64,000 nucleotides of DNA. Origin: Thalassospira australica (GTDB lineage Bacteria; Pseudomonadota; Alphaproteobacteria; Rhodospirillales; Thalassospiraceae). Shown piece after piece: positions 8,858 to 16,397 of the stretch; position 1 is the first letter of the stretch; every line of letters begins with the position of its first letter. Position numbers and translations under genes: made by a program. The notes beneath the pieces are model-generated. The model did no database searches. It was not told the origin of the DNA and worked only from the letters and a program-made list of their open reading frames with translations. The stretch covers positions 186,001 to 250,000 of the forward strand of contig NZ_JRJE01000004.1 in the NCBI RefSeq assembly GCF_000763295.1, given 5' to 3'.

Positions 8858-9874
8858 GTGAGGTATCGGGCGGCTTTAATTGGCAGCATGTTCGCAAGTC
8901 TTCTGGCAATCATCCCCCAGACAGGTTTGGCACAGCAGGCCGGTGGTTTTGATCAAATCCCCGAAGACCAAAGCCCGATAACATACGCCACACGCGTTCA
9001 GGGCCAGAATACCTTCCTGCGTCAGTACCGTGACAACAGCTCAGTCTTTGTCGGACGTTGGTATGCGCCAACAACAGCTGAATCGGCCAACACGGCAAGC
9101 GACCTTTATCTTGAAACTGTCTATACGACGTCGGCACCCGGCTTTCGTTTCAGCACGGCCATGGCATCGGAAAGGCTTCTTGATATGTTCGGGTCCATAA
9201 AAGGGCGCGCCAGCCTGAATGGGACAAATTTTGTTCAGGACACCCGTTATGGCAGCGTTGCCTTCTCACCCTTTGTTCGTGACGGGTCGCAATGCGTGTC
9301 GTTCGTCGGACAATGGGACCCGCAAACGCCCGCGCAACGGGGCAGCCGCCTGCTTGGTTTTTATTGTACGCCAATGCAAATGCAGGCCGAAAGCGGCAAT
9401 GACGTTGCACAAAGTGCCCTGCCCATGATTGATGCACAGGAATTTGCCGCCGGGCTGTTTGGCCGACTGAACATTGAACTTTCTGAAAATTCAGCAATCG
9501 CTGCTGCCGTTGCCGGACCAGAAGATGATACCACCATCCTACAGCCTGAAGGAACGACCACGCCTGCACCGCTTGAGGGCATCGATATTATCACCAACTG
9601 GCAAAGTGTCCGTGGCACCGGAAAGTTGCGTTTTGACCAACCCGCTGGCGAAGGCACAATGATCCTTGATGATGACCACCGTCACTGCGAAGGCATCTGG
9701 CGTCACGAGGGTGGTGCATATCAAAGCGACACACTTCCGTTTGGCAGCTGGTATGTCTATTGTAACGACAGTAATTTTGCCCGCGGCCACTACACCAGCG
9801 AGGCCCCAGCTATTGTCACCGGGAATGGTAAGGACAATCAGGGCCAGGCGGTCTATTTCCGCCAAGCAAACTAG
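8858..9874 (+). CDS. Unknown secreted protein
   Basis: A 338-residue protein starting at a GTG behind a good Shine-Dalgarno (GAAAGGA at about 8844-8850); an ATG two bases upstream runs straight into a stop. The N-terminus is a clear signal peptide ending in TGLAQ near residue 25, so the product is periplasmic or exported. The mature part contains several tryptophans and cysteines; the C-terminal third (about 235-338) has a GKLRFDQP strand and paired cysteines (CEGIW, YVYCND) that could form a disulfide-bonded beta domain. I recognise no family. It diverges from mipZ across about 210 bp and is 54 bp or more from the next gene, so it is likely monocistronic. Confidence 0.8.
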   Translation: MRYRAALIGSMFASLLAIIPQTGLAQQAGGFDQIPEDQSPITYATRVQGQNTFLRQYRDNSSVFVGRWYAPTTAESANTASDLYLETVYTTSAPGFRFSTAMASERLLDMFGSIKGRASLNGTNFVQDTRYGSVAFSPFVRDGSQCVSFVGQWDPQTPAQRGSRLLGFYCTPMQMQAESGNDVAQSALPMIDAQEFAAGLFGRLNIELSENSAIAAAVAGPEDDTTILQPEGTTTPAPLEGIDIITNWQSVRGTGKLRFDQPAGEGTMILDDDHRHCEGIWRHEGGAYQSDTLPFGSWYVYCNDSNFARGHYTSEAPAIVTGNGKDNQGQAVYFRQAN

Positions 9875-9934
9875 GGCCTGACTGGCCATCCTCAATTAAT
9901 CGCCCCAAACAAGAAATCAAAATATTAAGTGATC

Positions 9935-11071
9935 ATGACCGCAGATATCCAAACCATCGTCATCGGTGCCGGCGTTGTCGGACTGGCCTGCGCACGCTCT
10001 ATGGCCCGATCCGGGCGCGAAGTGCTGATTATTGAACAGCATGATGCCATTGGCACCGAAACAAGTGCACGCAACAGCGAAGTCATCCATGCCGGGATCT
10101 ACTATCCCAAAGGCAGCCTGAAAGCCGAATTGTGCGTTTCCGGTCGTGAAATGCTTTATCGCTATTGCGCAGAAAACGGCATCGAGCACAAACGCACCGG
10201 AAAGCTGATTGTCGCCACCGCAGATGATCAGGTGGATGCCTTGCAGGGGATCAAACGCAAAGCTCATGAAAATGGCGTCACCGATCTTGCATGGGTGTCA
10301 CGCGAAGAGGCACTCGAACGCGAACCCGCCCTGAATTGCGTTGGCGCACTCGTAAGTCCGTCAACCGGTATTGTCGACAGCCATCAATTGATGGTCACCT
10401 TGCTGGGCGAGGCTGAAAATCATGGTGCGACACTTGCGCTCAATACAAAAGTCACTTCTGTCAGCTTTGAGAATGGCCTTTACACCGTCAACACCACAGA
10501 CGTTGACGGCGAAGAAATGAGCCTGACCTGTGCAGAACTGATCGTTGCCGGTGGTCTGCACAGTCAAACACTTGGCCGGAACTTTGCCGGACTACCTGAA
10601 AATACAGTGCCACCGCAGCACTACGCACGGGGCTGTTATTTCACACTATCGGGCAAGGCGCCCTTTTCCACCCTGATTTATCCTGCGCCAGAACAAGCCG
10701 GTCTTGGTATTCACCTGACGCTCGATATGGGGGGGCAGGCGCGGTTTGGACCGGATGTCACATGGGTGGATGCGCCGAACTACGATGTCCCCGAAGAACG
10801 CCGTTCGGCCTTCGCCGAAGCCATTCGCAAATACTATCCGGATTTGAACGAAGACGCCCTTCAAACAGGCTATGCGGGGGTGCGTCCGAAAATTCAGGCT
10901 TCCGGCGAAGCCGCACGCGACTTCATGATTGCCGATGAAAAACAGCACGGCCTTAAGGGTCTTGTAATGCTCTATGGTATTGAATCACCGGGTCTTACTG
11001 CTGCCCTTGCGATTGGGAGCCGGGTTACCGACCTGATCATGCAGCAAGGCGCATTATCGGCGGCATCATAA
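9935..11071 (+). CDS. FAD-dependent oxidoreductase, L-2-hydroxyglutarate oxidase-like
   Basis: DAO-family flavoprotein. The N-terminal dinucleotide-binding motif is GAGVVG (11-16), followed by the family-typical TSARNSEVIHAGIYYP that contacts FAD. The arrangement, including the PSTGIVDSH segment and a C-terminal GYAGVRPKI plus GIESPGLTAALAIG, matches L-2-hydroxyglutarate dehydrogenase/oxidase (LhgO) and its close relatives. It probably oxidises a 2-hydroxy acid or a related substrate, passing electrons to quinone or oxygen; the exact substrate is not visible. An in-frame GTG at 9929 is possible, but the ATG at 9935 places the flavin motif at the usual position. The next gene begins 20 bp downstream. 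Confidence 0.88.
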   Translation: MTADIQTIVIGAGVVGLACARSMARSGREVLIIEQHDAIGTETSARNSEVIHAGIYYPKGSLKAELCVSGREMLYRYCAENGIEHKRTGKLIVATADDQVDALQGIKRKAHENGVTDLAWVSREEALEREPALNCVGALVSPSTGIVDSHQLMVTLLGEAENHGATLALNTKVTSVSFENGLYTVNTTDVDGEEMSLTCAELIVAGGLHSQTLGRNFAGLPENTVPPQHYARGCYFTLSGKAPFSTLIYPAPEQAGLGIHLTLDMGGQARFGPDVTWVDAPNYDVPEERRSAFAEAIRKYYPDLNEDALQTGYAGVRPKIQASGEAARDFMIADEKQHGLKGLVMLYGIESPGLTAALAIGSRVTDLIMQQGALSAAS

Positions 11072-11091
11072 TGTCGCCATCGTAAACAACG

Positions 11092-12279
11092 ATGGGTACA
11101 ACCATGGGCAAGAAACGTCACAGCAAGACAGCGCCGATCAGGAAGACCGCCATTCCGGATAACACCGGTTTGACGACACCGTCCCTGTCGCGCCGACGTT
11201 TCATGGGTACCAGCATGGCTGCTCTTGGTGGTGCGCTTTTGGCGTCAGGCCCGCTTGGCCTGCGTGCGCAGCAACTTGAACCCTTCACCCCCGCCCCCAA
11301 CAGCCTGAGCAACGGGCGTGGTTCCGGCATCAATACCGGCAAGCCCGAACAAGATTTCATCGAAGAGATGCGCGAATATGTCGTTGCAATCAGCCGATGG
11401 GCCAAAAGTTATCGCAGTGATTTTTCCATTCTTGCAATGAATGGACTGGAGCTCACTGAATTCCTTGAAACGACCTTGTTTGCCACACGCGGCACGGCCG
11501 AACCGGCACGTAACTATTTGCGTGCACTTGATGGCATTCTTATCGAAGCCCCGTTTTATGGTTTTGAAAATTACGGTGAGCCGACCAATACGGAAGAAAC
11601 CAAATATCTGCTGGGCTACCTTGAGCGGCTGAAATTTGAAGGCCTGCAATATCTTATTGTCGACTATACCAACAAACTTGAAGACATGCGCAAAGCCCGC
11701 GCGCAGCTTTCCGAACTTGATGCACTTTATTACGCTGCACCACCACCAGGCATGCAGCTTTCATCGCTGGCGAAAGTACCCAACACGCCCATCGGGTCAA
11801 ATCCGCATGTGATCGACAATATCCGCCAGTCCAAAAACTATGCCATGGTGCTTGATAGTGCGCCCTATGGCACCAAAGACGCCTATCTTGAAGCGTTGCT
11901 GGCAACCAACTATGACACATTGATCATTGACCCGTTCCATCGTGGCACCATACCGCTGACCTACAATGACATGAACCGGCTTCGCTACAAGAAGACCGGA
12001 ACGCCACGTAACCTGATTGCCTATCTCAACATCGCAACAGCGGAAACCTATCGCTATTACTGGAAAAGCGGTTGGCGCACCGGAAGCCCGGATTTCATCA
12101 GTGAAGGCAATCTTTTGGCACGCTGGGGACAAGAACATCACGTTCATTACTGGACCCGCGAATGGCAAAGCATCATCTATGGCAGCGAAGGAAGCTACCT
12201 TGGCAACATCATGAAGCTTGGCTTTGACGGGGTGCTTTTGGGCGGCATTGATGAATATAGCTGGTGGCAGGATTACTAG
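11092..12279 (+). CDS. Tat-exported GH114/TM1410-like protein with altered acidic motifs
   Basis: A twin-arginine signal is evident: SRRRFMG (33-39) followed by a hydrophobic stretch ending near LRAQ (about 60). The body resembles the TM1410/endo-alpha-1,4-polygalactosaminidase (GH114-like) barrel, recognisable in AYLNIATAETYRYYW and in the closing GFDGVLLGGIDEY. In family members I recall these positions read roughly IGEAE and LDxVDAY; here the first acidic residue of each is replaced (Ala, Gly), so catalysis may be altered or lost. It would fold in the cytoplasm and act in the periplasm. Start is ATG 11092 or 11104; neither has a strong ribosome binding site. It is 20 bp after the flavoprotein gene and may be co-transcribed. 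Confidence 0.75.
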   Translation: MGTTMGKKRHSKTAPIRKTAIPDNTGLTTPSLSRRRFMGTSMAALGGALLASGPLGLRAQQLEPFTPAPNSLSNGRGSGINTGKPEQDFIEEMREYVVAISRWAKSYRSDFSILAMNGLELTEFLETTLFATRGTAEPARNYLRALDGILIEAPFYGFENYGEPTNTEETKYLLGYLERLKFEGLQYLIVDYTNKLEDMRKARAQLSELDALYYAAPPPGMQLSSLAKVPNTPIGSNPHVIDNIRQSKNYAMVLDSAPYGTKDAYLEALLATNYDTLIIDPFHRGTIPLTYNDMNRLRYKKTGTPRNLIAYLNIATAETYRYYWKSGWRTGSPDFISEGNLLARWGQEHHVHYWTREWQSIIYGSEGSYLGNIMKLGFDGVLLGGIDEYSWWQDY

Positions 12280-12414
12280 GTTTCAGCCCGGTTCACATAT
12301 TTATGATCATCTGCAATGTGAAATAAAGTGACCGCCGTTTGACGGAACACGTTGGCTTGGGCAATGTTAGGTTATTGAAAAACATAATCTGCACTGCAGA
12401 CACAGGAGGCCGAC

Positions 12415-13005
12415 ATGTCCGAGCCAATCATTCATTATTTCTTTGTTCAGTCCCCTTGGGCGTTCTTTGGTTTTCGGCGTGCTGTCGACATTGCAAAAAA
12501 GCATAGTGTGCCGATCATCCACAAACCATGTCGGGCCGCTGACGTCTGGGAACATGGTGGTGGTGTTCCCCTGGCCAAGCGCCCGAAACCACGTCAGGAT
12601 TACCGACTGGTCGAAATGCGTCGATGGGCAGACCATCTGAACATTCCGATCAATTTGCACCCGGCGCATTTTCCGGTTGATGAAACCTTGGCTGCGCGCA
12701 CCATCATTGCGGTTCAGGATGACGGCAAGGACGCCGCAGACCTGATAGAAACCCTGATGGGTGATATCTGGTTGCGTGAACGTGACATCACAAACCCCAA
12801 TACAGTGCGCGAAGCTCTGACTTCAAATGGGCTTTCCAGCGAGTATCTGGAAAATGCCGACCTGCCGGAAATCGCCAATATTTATGACGGGAACTGCCAA
12901 TCGGCGCGCGAACGCAACATTTTTGGTGTTCCGACCTATTTCGTTGGCAATGAAATGTTCTGGGGACAGGACCGGCTTGATTTTGTGGATCGCGCCTTGG
13001 GTTAA
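12415..13005 (+). CDS. 2-hydroxychromene-2-carboxylate isomerase family protein (DsbA fold)
   Basis: A 196-residue kappa-class GST/DsbA-like thioredoxin-fold protein. The N-terminal beta strand ends in QSPW, where the serine occupies the glutathione-activating position of HCCA isomerase (NahD). FGVPTYFVGNEMFWGQDRL near residues 170-188 is the cis-proline loop and terminal signature of the family. The Shine-Dalgarno CAGGAGG lies just upstream of the ATG. No naphthalene-degradation genes are nearby, so a glutathione-dependent isomerase or transferase on another substrate is more likely. A strong terminator follows at 13036. A distant paralogue is at 21017. Confidence 0.85.
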   Translation: MSEPIIHYFFVQSPWAFFGFRRAVDIAKKHSVPIIHKPCRAADVWEHGGGVPLAKRPKPRQDYRLVEMRRWADHLNIPINLHPAHFPVDETLAARTIIAVQDDGKDAADLIETLMGDIWLRERDITNPNTVREALTSNGLSSEYLENADLPEIANIYDGNCQSARERNIFGVPTYFVGNEMFWGQDRLDFVDRALG

Positions 13006-13035
13006 AGCCGCTGCGATAACAGAAAATGTATCAAA

Positions 13036-13075
13036 AAAACACAACGGGCGGGATAATTCCCGCCCGTTGTGTTTT
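13036..13075. terminator. Strong bidirectional terminator
   Basis: An 18-bp perfect stem (13036-13053 with 13058-13075) with a 4-base TAAT loop. It has an A-run on the left and a T-run on the right, so it can end both the isomerase gene and the convergent small gene at 13114. Confidence 0.92.
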
Positions 13076-13113
13076 GGCCTTTGCGATCGACAAGACCAGA
13101 ATTTTTTACCCGC

Positions 13114-13347
13114 TTAGCCCAGGCGCTTGACCTGATCGACCACAAAGCCGTCTTCTGACGGATAGCTGTTTTCGATCATGGCAAGAGCCTTATGCTCGTC
13201 GCTTGCCGCAACTTCATGAGTCTGAACATCAGCCCAGCGATCATCAAAGAGTTCGTGGGAACGGTTCTCTTTGACACATTCGCGAACAGCCTGATTGTGC
13301 AGTTCGACCTCGAATACGGTTTGGCGATGGTCTGTGAATGCAGACAT
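13114..13347 (-). CDS. Small unknown acidic protein (77 aa)
   Basis: A short gene whose ATG at 13347 has a textbook Shine-Dalgarno (AAGGAG about ten bases upstream); the frame is open further upstream to 13491, but that part looks non-coding. The product begins MSAFTDHRQTVFEVEL and is highly charged, with a histidine/glutamate-rich middle. It has no signal peptide, membrane segment or cysteine motif, so it is probably cytoplasmic. It converges on the isomerase gene and shares its bidirectional terminator. I recognise no family. The ribosome binding site and terminator together make it a credible gene. Confidence 0.65.
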   Translation of the reverse strand: MSAFTDHRQTVFEVELHNQAVRECVKENRSHELFDDRWADVQTHEVAASDEHKALAMIENSYPSEDGFVVDQVKRLG

Positions 13348-13921
13348 TTCCGCCGATCTCCTTACATTTTTTGTCCGGCGGCGCCGCCCAGACGCCGTCG
13401 TGTCCTGAACCGGGAATCTCAACCACAAGATACCCAACCGTGAGTCTACGTTTCGCTTCTTAACGAGCCGTAAATTGTCCGGTGAATTCATATTTCCAGA
13501 TTAATTGGTCCGGCTGCAAGTGCGAATTTGACATAGCCACATGATGAAAGCCGCGATCAGGACAAACGACTACAAAGCCCCGGTTCAAAAAAATTAACGC
13601 GCATCAAAATGAGGTCGTGCTGCCCGGAATTTCGGTTTCACAGGCCCAAACGCCCTGAAAAAAGAATCCTCATCACCCCGAAAGCAGCCCAAACGGCATT
13701 GATCGACGATGCTGCGCCGCACACGTCGCGAAATAATATTTCAAAGCCAACGGACCATACTCATAAAGTTCCATGCGATGTGGTCACACCCAACCGAAAC
13801 GTTCTTTTTTCACCCCATGCTGAATTAAAAATTGATCCGCCGTCCGATGCATCAAACATAAAGGAATAAGCAGGCAACAGCCTGCATCAGAACAATGATG
13901 CTTCCAGGAGGCTGCAAGAGG
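13348..13921. other. 574-bp intergenic region upstream of leucine dehydrogenase
   Basis: It separates the small gene (minus) from leucine dehydrogenase (plus) and should carry both promoters. A possible 86-codon plus-strand frame (13609-13869) has no ribosome binding site and no familiar features, so I do not call it. The 3' end holds two overlapping hairpins described separately. Otherwise I see no repeat, RNA gene or mobile sequence. Confidence 0.6.
13870..13911 (+). promoter_or_regulatory. Overlapping leader hairpins before the leucine dehydrogenase start
   Basis: GCAGGC-AACA-GCCTGC (13870-13885) and GCATCA-GAACAA-TGATGC (13884-13901) are two perfect 6-bp hairpins that share two bases and so compete. 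CAGCCT at 13878-13883 can alternatively pair with AGGCTG at 13909-13914, which overlaps the Shine-Dalgarno AGGAGG (13906-13911). This arrangement is compatible with translational control but unproven. Confidence 0.4.
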
Positions 13922-14980
13922 ATGAACGTCTTTTCCGATATTGCATTTGACGACCACGAACAGGTTGTCTTTGCCAGCGACCCGAAAACCGGACTGAAAA
14001 CCATCATCGCGGTCCACAATACCAATCTTGGGCCTTCGCTTGGTGGGTGCCGCATGTGGCCCTATGCCAGCGAACAGGAAGCCATCCATGATGTTCTGCG
14101 CCTGTCACGCGGCATGACGTACAAGTCTGCCCTTGCCAATCTTCCGCTTGGTGGCGGCAAGTCTGTGATCATTGGCGATCCGCGCAGTCAGAAAAGCCCC
14201 GAGCTTTTTCAGGCCATGGGCCGTGTCATCGACCAGCTTGGCGGGCGCTATATCGTTGCCGAGGATGTTGGCACCAGCCCCGCTGACATGGAACAGATCG
14301 CACGCAAAACCCAACATGTTGGCGGCATCAATGACGGCAAGGACCCGGCCCGCACCGGTGACCCATCGCCCTTTACCGCCTTTGGCGTTTTCATCGGCCT
14401 GAAGGAAGCTGTTCGCTTTAAACACGGTACCAATGACCTGGCGGATATGCGTGTCGCAGTTCAGGGCCTTGGCAATGTCGGCTATCACCTTTGCCAGATG
14501 CTCCATGATGCCGGGGCAAAGCTGATCGTTGCCGACCTGAACAGCAACAGTGTGAACAAAGCTGTGAACGCGTTTGGCGCAACCGCTGTGTCTGTGGACG
14601 AGATATTGTCGGTCGATACCGATATTGTTGCCCCATGTGCACTGGGCGGCGTTATCAACGACCACAGTATCGAAAAACTCAAGGCAGGTATTATTGCTGG
14701 CGCCGCCAATAACCAGCTTGAACATGATCGCCACGGTCAGATGTTGCTGGATGCCGGAATTTTGTATGCCCCGGATTATGTGATCAATGCAGGCGGCGTG
14801 GTGGAAGTCTTTTACTGCCGTGAAGGCAAGAGCGTTGCCGAAACGAACAAACATATCGAAGGCATTGGCCCAACCGTTCGTGAGATTTTCGATCGCGCCA
14901 AGCAACAAAACCTTTCAACCGGTTTTGTTGCCGACAGATTGGCCGAAGAACGCTTTGGTCTGAACCGCAAAACGGCCTGA
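13922..14980 (+). CDS. Leucine dehydrogenase (Glu/Leu/Phe/Val dehydrogenase family)
   Basis: NAD-dependent oxidative deamination of leucine and other branched-chain amino acids to 2-oxo acids. Counting from the ATG at 13922, the catalytic set seen in Bacillus leucine dehydrogenase is in the same positions: Lys68 (TYKSA), Lys80 (GGGKS) and Asp115 (VAEDVG). The NAD-binding motif is GLGNVG (182-187). At 352 residues it is the length of Leu/Val dehydrogenases, shorter than glutamate dehydrogenases. The start was chosen over 13895 because AGGAGG lies ten bases upstream. It can feed 4-methyl-2-oxopentanoate towards the liu pathway encoded 9 kb downstream. Preference for leucine over valine is inferred. 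Confidence 0.9.
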   Translation: MNVFSDIAFDDHEQVVFASDPKTGLKTIIAVHNTNLGPSLGGCRMWPYASEQEAIHDVLRLSRGMTYKSALANLPLGGGKSVIIGDPRSQKSPELFQAMGRVIDQLGGRYIVAEDVGTSPADMEQIARKTQHVGGINDGKDPARTGDPSPFTAFGVFIGLKEAVRFKHGTNDLADMRVAVQGLGNVGYHLCQMLHDAGAKLIVADLNSNSVNKAVNAFGATAVSVDEILSVDTDIVAPCALGGVINDHSIEKLKAGIIAGAANNQLEHDRHGQMLLDAGILYAPDYVINAGGVVEVFYCREGKSVAETNKHIEGIGPTVREIFDRAKQQNLSTGFVADRLAEERFGLNRKTA

Positions 14981-15007
14981 TCACGAAACGTCGCGCATAG
15001 AAACAAC

Positions 15008-15039
15008 AAAAGGCGAGGCCCAAATGGCTTCGCCTTTTT
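15008..15039 (+). terminator. Rho-independent terminator after leucine dehydrogenase
   Basis: A 13-bp stem with one G-T pair (15008-15020 with 15026-15038) and a 5-base loop is followed by Ts. The AAAA on the left side lets it also serve the convergent bfd gene. Confidence 0.88.
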
Positions 15040-15074
15040 CTGATCTGCACAAAACGTTTGTTTCGAATGTCGCT

Positions 15075-15308
15075 TTATTCGGCAGCAATCGGTTCGACAT
15101 TGGCCGTGACGGCTGCGGCATCATCACAATCGCAATTACCGCAGGTTTTAGCCTGCCGCAGTTCAGCGCGCATATGGCAGGCACATTTACCACATTGCGG
15201 TGCGCAGCCATGGAAACGGAATACTTCCGCAGGACGTGTCGCTCCGCCTTCTTCGGCAGCACGGCGAACGTCTTTTTCCTTAAGCGCATTACAAATGCAG
15301 ACATACAT
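15075..15308 (-). CDS. bfd: Bacterioferritin-associated ferredoxin-like [2Fe-2S] protein
   Basis: A 77-residue protein of the BFD-like [2Fe-2S] family, which passes electrons to bacterioferritin to release stored iron. The four cluster ligands expected from E. coli Bfd (C4, C6, C38, C41) are seen here as Cys4, Cys6 (VCICNAL), Cys39 and Cys42 (CGKC). There are five more cysteines, including a C-terminal CGNCDC (56-61) not found in the E. coli protein, which may bind another metal or be disordered. No bacterioferritin gene is adjacent. A 10-bp palindrome GATTGCAATC lies immediately upstream (15314-15323) and could be an iron-regulator site. Confidence 0.88.
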   Translation of the reverse strand: MYVCICNALKEKDVRRAAEEGGATRPAEVFRFHGCAPQCGKCACHMRAELRQAKTCGNCDCDDAAAVTANVEPIAAE

Positions 15309-15395
15309 GGTGCGATTGCAATCAGTTATTAATTACGTTCAGACACCTCTAGATTAAACGCGAATGGTTTTCAAACACTTTTGCAACAACCTGCA

Positions 15396-15435
15396 ATAAA
15401 AAATTCCCTGCAAACCGTTTGGCCTGCAGGGAATT
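15396..15435 (-). terminator. Rho-independent terminator for the BON lipoprotein gene
   Basis: An 11-bp perfect inverted repeat (15402-15412 with 15425-15435) lies downstream of the minus-strand BON gene. An A-run to its left becomes the T tract on the minus strand. Confidence 0.85.
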
Positions 15436-15482
15436 CCATAAAATCATTTTTATCACAATGCGTTAAGTCAAGCGCCATGCAA

Positions 15483-16112
15483 TCAGGCGATGGTGATGTG
15501 GCTCACAACCTTGGACACACCTTTGATCCGGCGCACGATGGAAAGAACCTTTTCAAGCTCTTCGTCGCTTTGTGCTTCGCCCATGATATAGACGATATTC
15601 TTGACCGACTGCCAACGATAGTTAACAGAGCTCACACCTTTTTCCGCCAATAACAGTGCCTTGATCTGACCTTCAATCCAGACGTCAGACACGGTTTGGG
15701 TGGCCGAATCGGTTGGGACGGCGTTCTTGCCATATTCGTCTTCAGCCCGGTGATAGGCATCAATCGTTTCCTGATCGGCAATCACAAGATGATCATGCAC
15801 GGTTTTGATGCGATTATCCTGTTTGACCATCGACATGACGTCATAGTACTTGCCTTTGGAATCCACCATGCCGGTCACCATGACATTCTGCTTCCAGATA
15901 TCGATATCAACATCCATCAGATAGGTGTGATCAACCTTGGAGAATTCACCAAGGATACCGGACTTGATCTGGGTATCGAGCCACTGATCATTCCCTGTCC
16001 TGTCTTCCAATGGCATCTGAAGCGGCCCACATGCCGCAAGCGGCACAGCCAGCATCGCACACACCGATACCGTTTTCAGGACACGGCCAATGCCGCGGGT
16101 CACCTGGATCAT
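15483..16112 (-). CDS. Lipoprotein with two BON domains
   Basis: A 209-residue envelope lipoprotein: hydrophobic signal with lipobox LAAC (Cys28) and two consecutive BON (bacterial OsmY and nodulation) domains at about 40-112 and 128-209, the latter closing with IKGVSKVVSHITI. BON domains bind phospholipid membranes; the two-domain lipoprotein layout resembles DolP (YraP), which supports outer-membrane integrity and OMP assembly. The ATG at 16112 has a strong AAGGAG upstream. It appears monocistronic, with its own terminator and 285 bp to the end of putA. Function is by analogy only. Confidence 0.85.
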   Translation of the reverse strand: MIQVTRGIGRVLKTVSVCAMLAVPLAACGPLQMPLEDRTGNDQWLDTQIKSGILGEFSKVDHTYLMDVDIDIWKQNVMVTGMVDSKGKYYDVMSMVKQDNRIKTVHDHLVIADQETIDAYHRAEDEYGKNAVPTDSATQTVSDVWIEGQIKALLLAEKGVSSVNYRWQSVKNIVYIMGEAQSDEELEKVLSIVRRIKGVSKVVSHITIA

Positions 16113-16296
16113 TCCTGTTCTCCTTGTTCATGCCTGCCGACATGGGTCAATCTTATTGTGCCACTGTAAACGCAGCAGGGCATCATCTGTTCCATACCAT
16201 AAGCTATCGCAGCCAATTTTGACGAAAAAAAGCCCGACGTCGCCCCGTGCTGCATTATTTGGGTCCGCACGCGTTCACCAAAGAAGAAAACAGAAA

Positions 16297-16327
16297 GCAA
16301 AAAGGACCGGGAAAGACTTCCCAGTCC
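16297..16327 (-). terminator. Rho-independent terminator after putA
   Basis: A 10-bp stem with one mismatch (16304-16313 with 16318-16327) and 4-base loop; the adjacent AAAAA at its left gives a T tract on the minus strand, 70 bp after the putA stop. Confidence 0.8.
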
Positions 16328-16397
16328 AGTTCGCGGAACCATGTTCCAAAGGCTTGTCATCGATCAAGCGGACGATTTGTAACCCGATATGGTCAGA

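Noticed and set aside
8647-8913. N-terminal extension of mipZ
   Set aside because: The open frame continues but the Shine-Dalgarno and the P-loop position support ATG 8646; the extension also overlaps the start of the divergent gene at 8858.
13609-13869. 86-codon plus-strand frame before leucine dehydrogenase
   Set aside because: No ribosome binding site, no family, and composition like non-coding sequence.
15314-15323. Palindrome GATTGCAATC as a proven Fur box
   Set aside because: It is only ten bases and does not fit a Fur or Irr consensus well enough; kept as a possibility in the bfd entry only.
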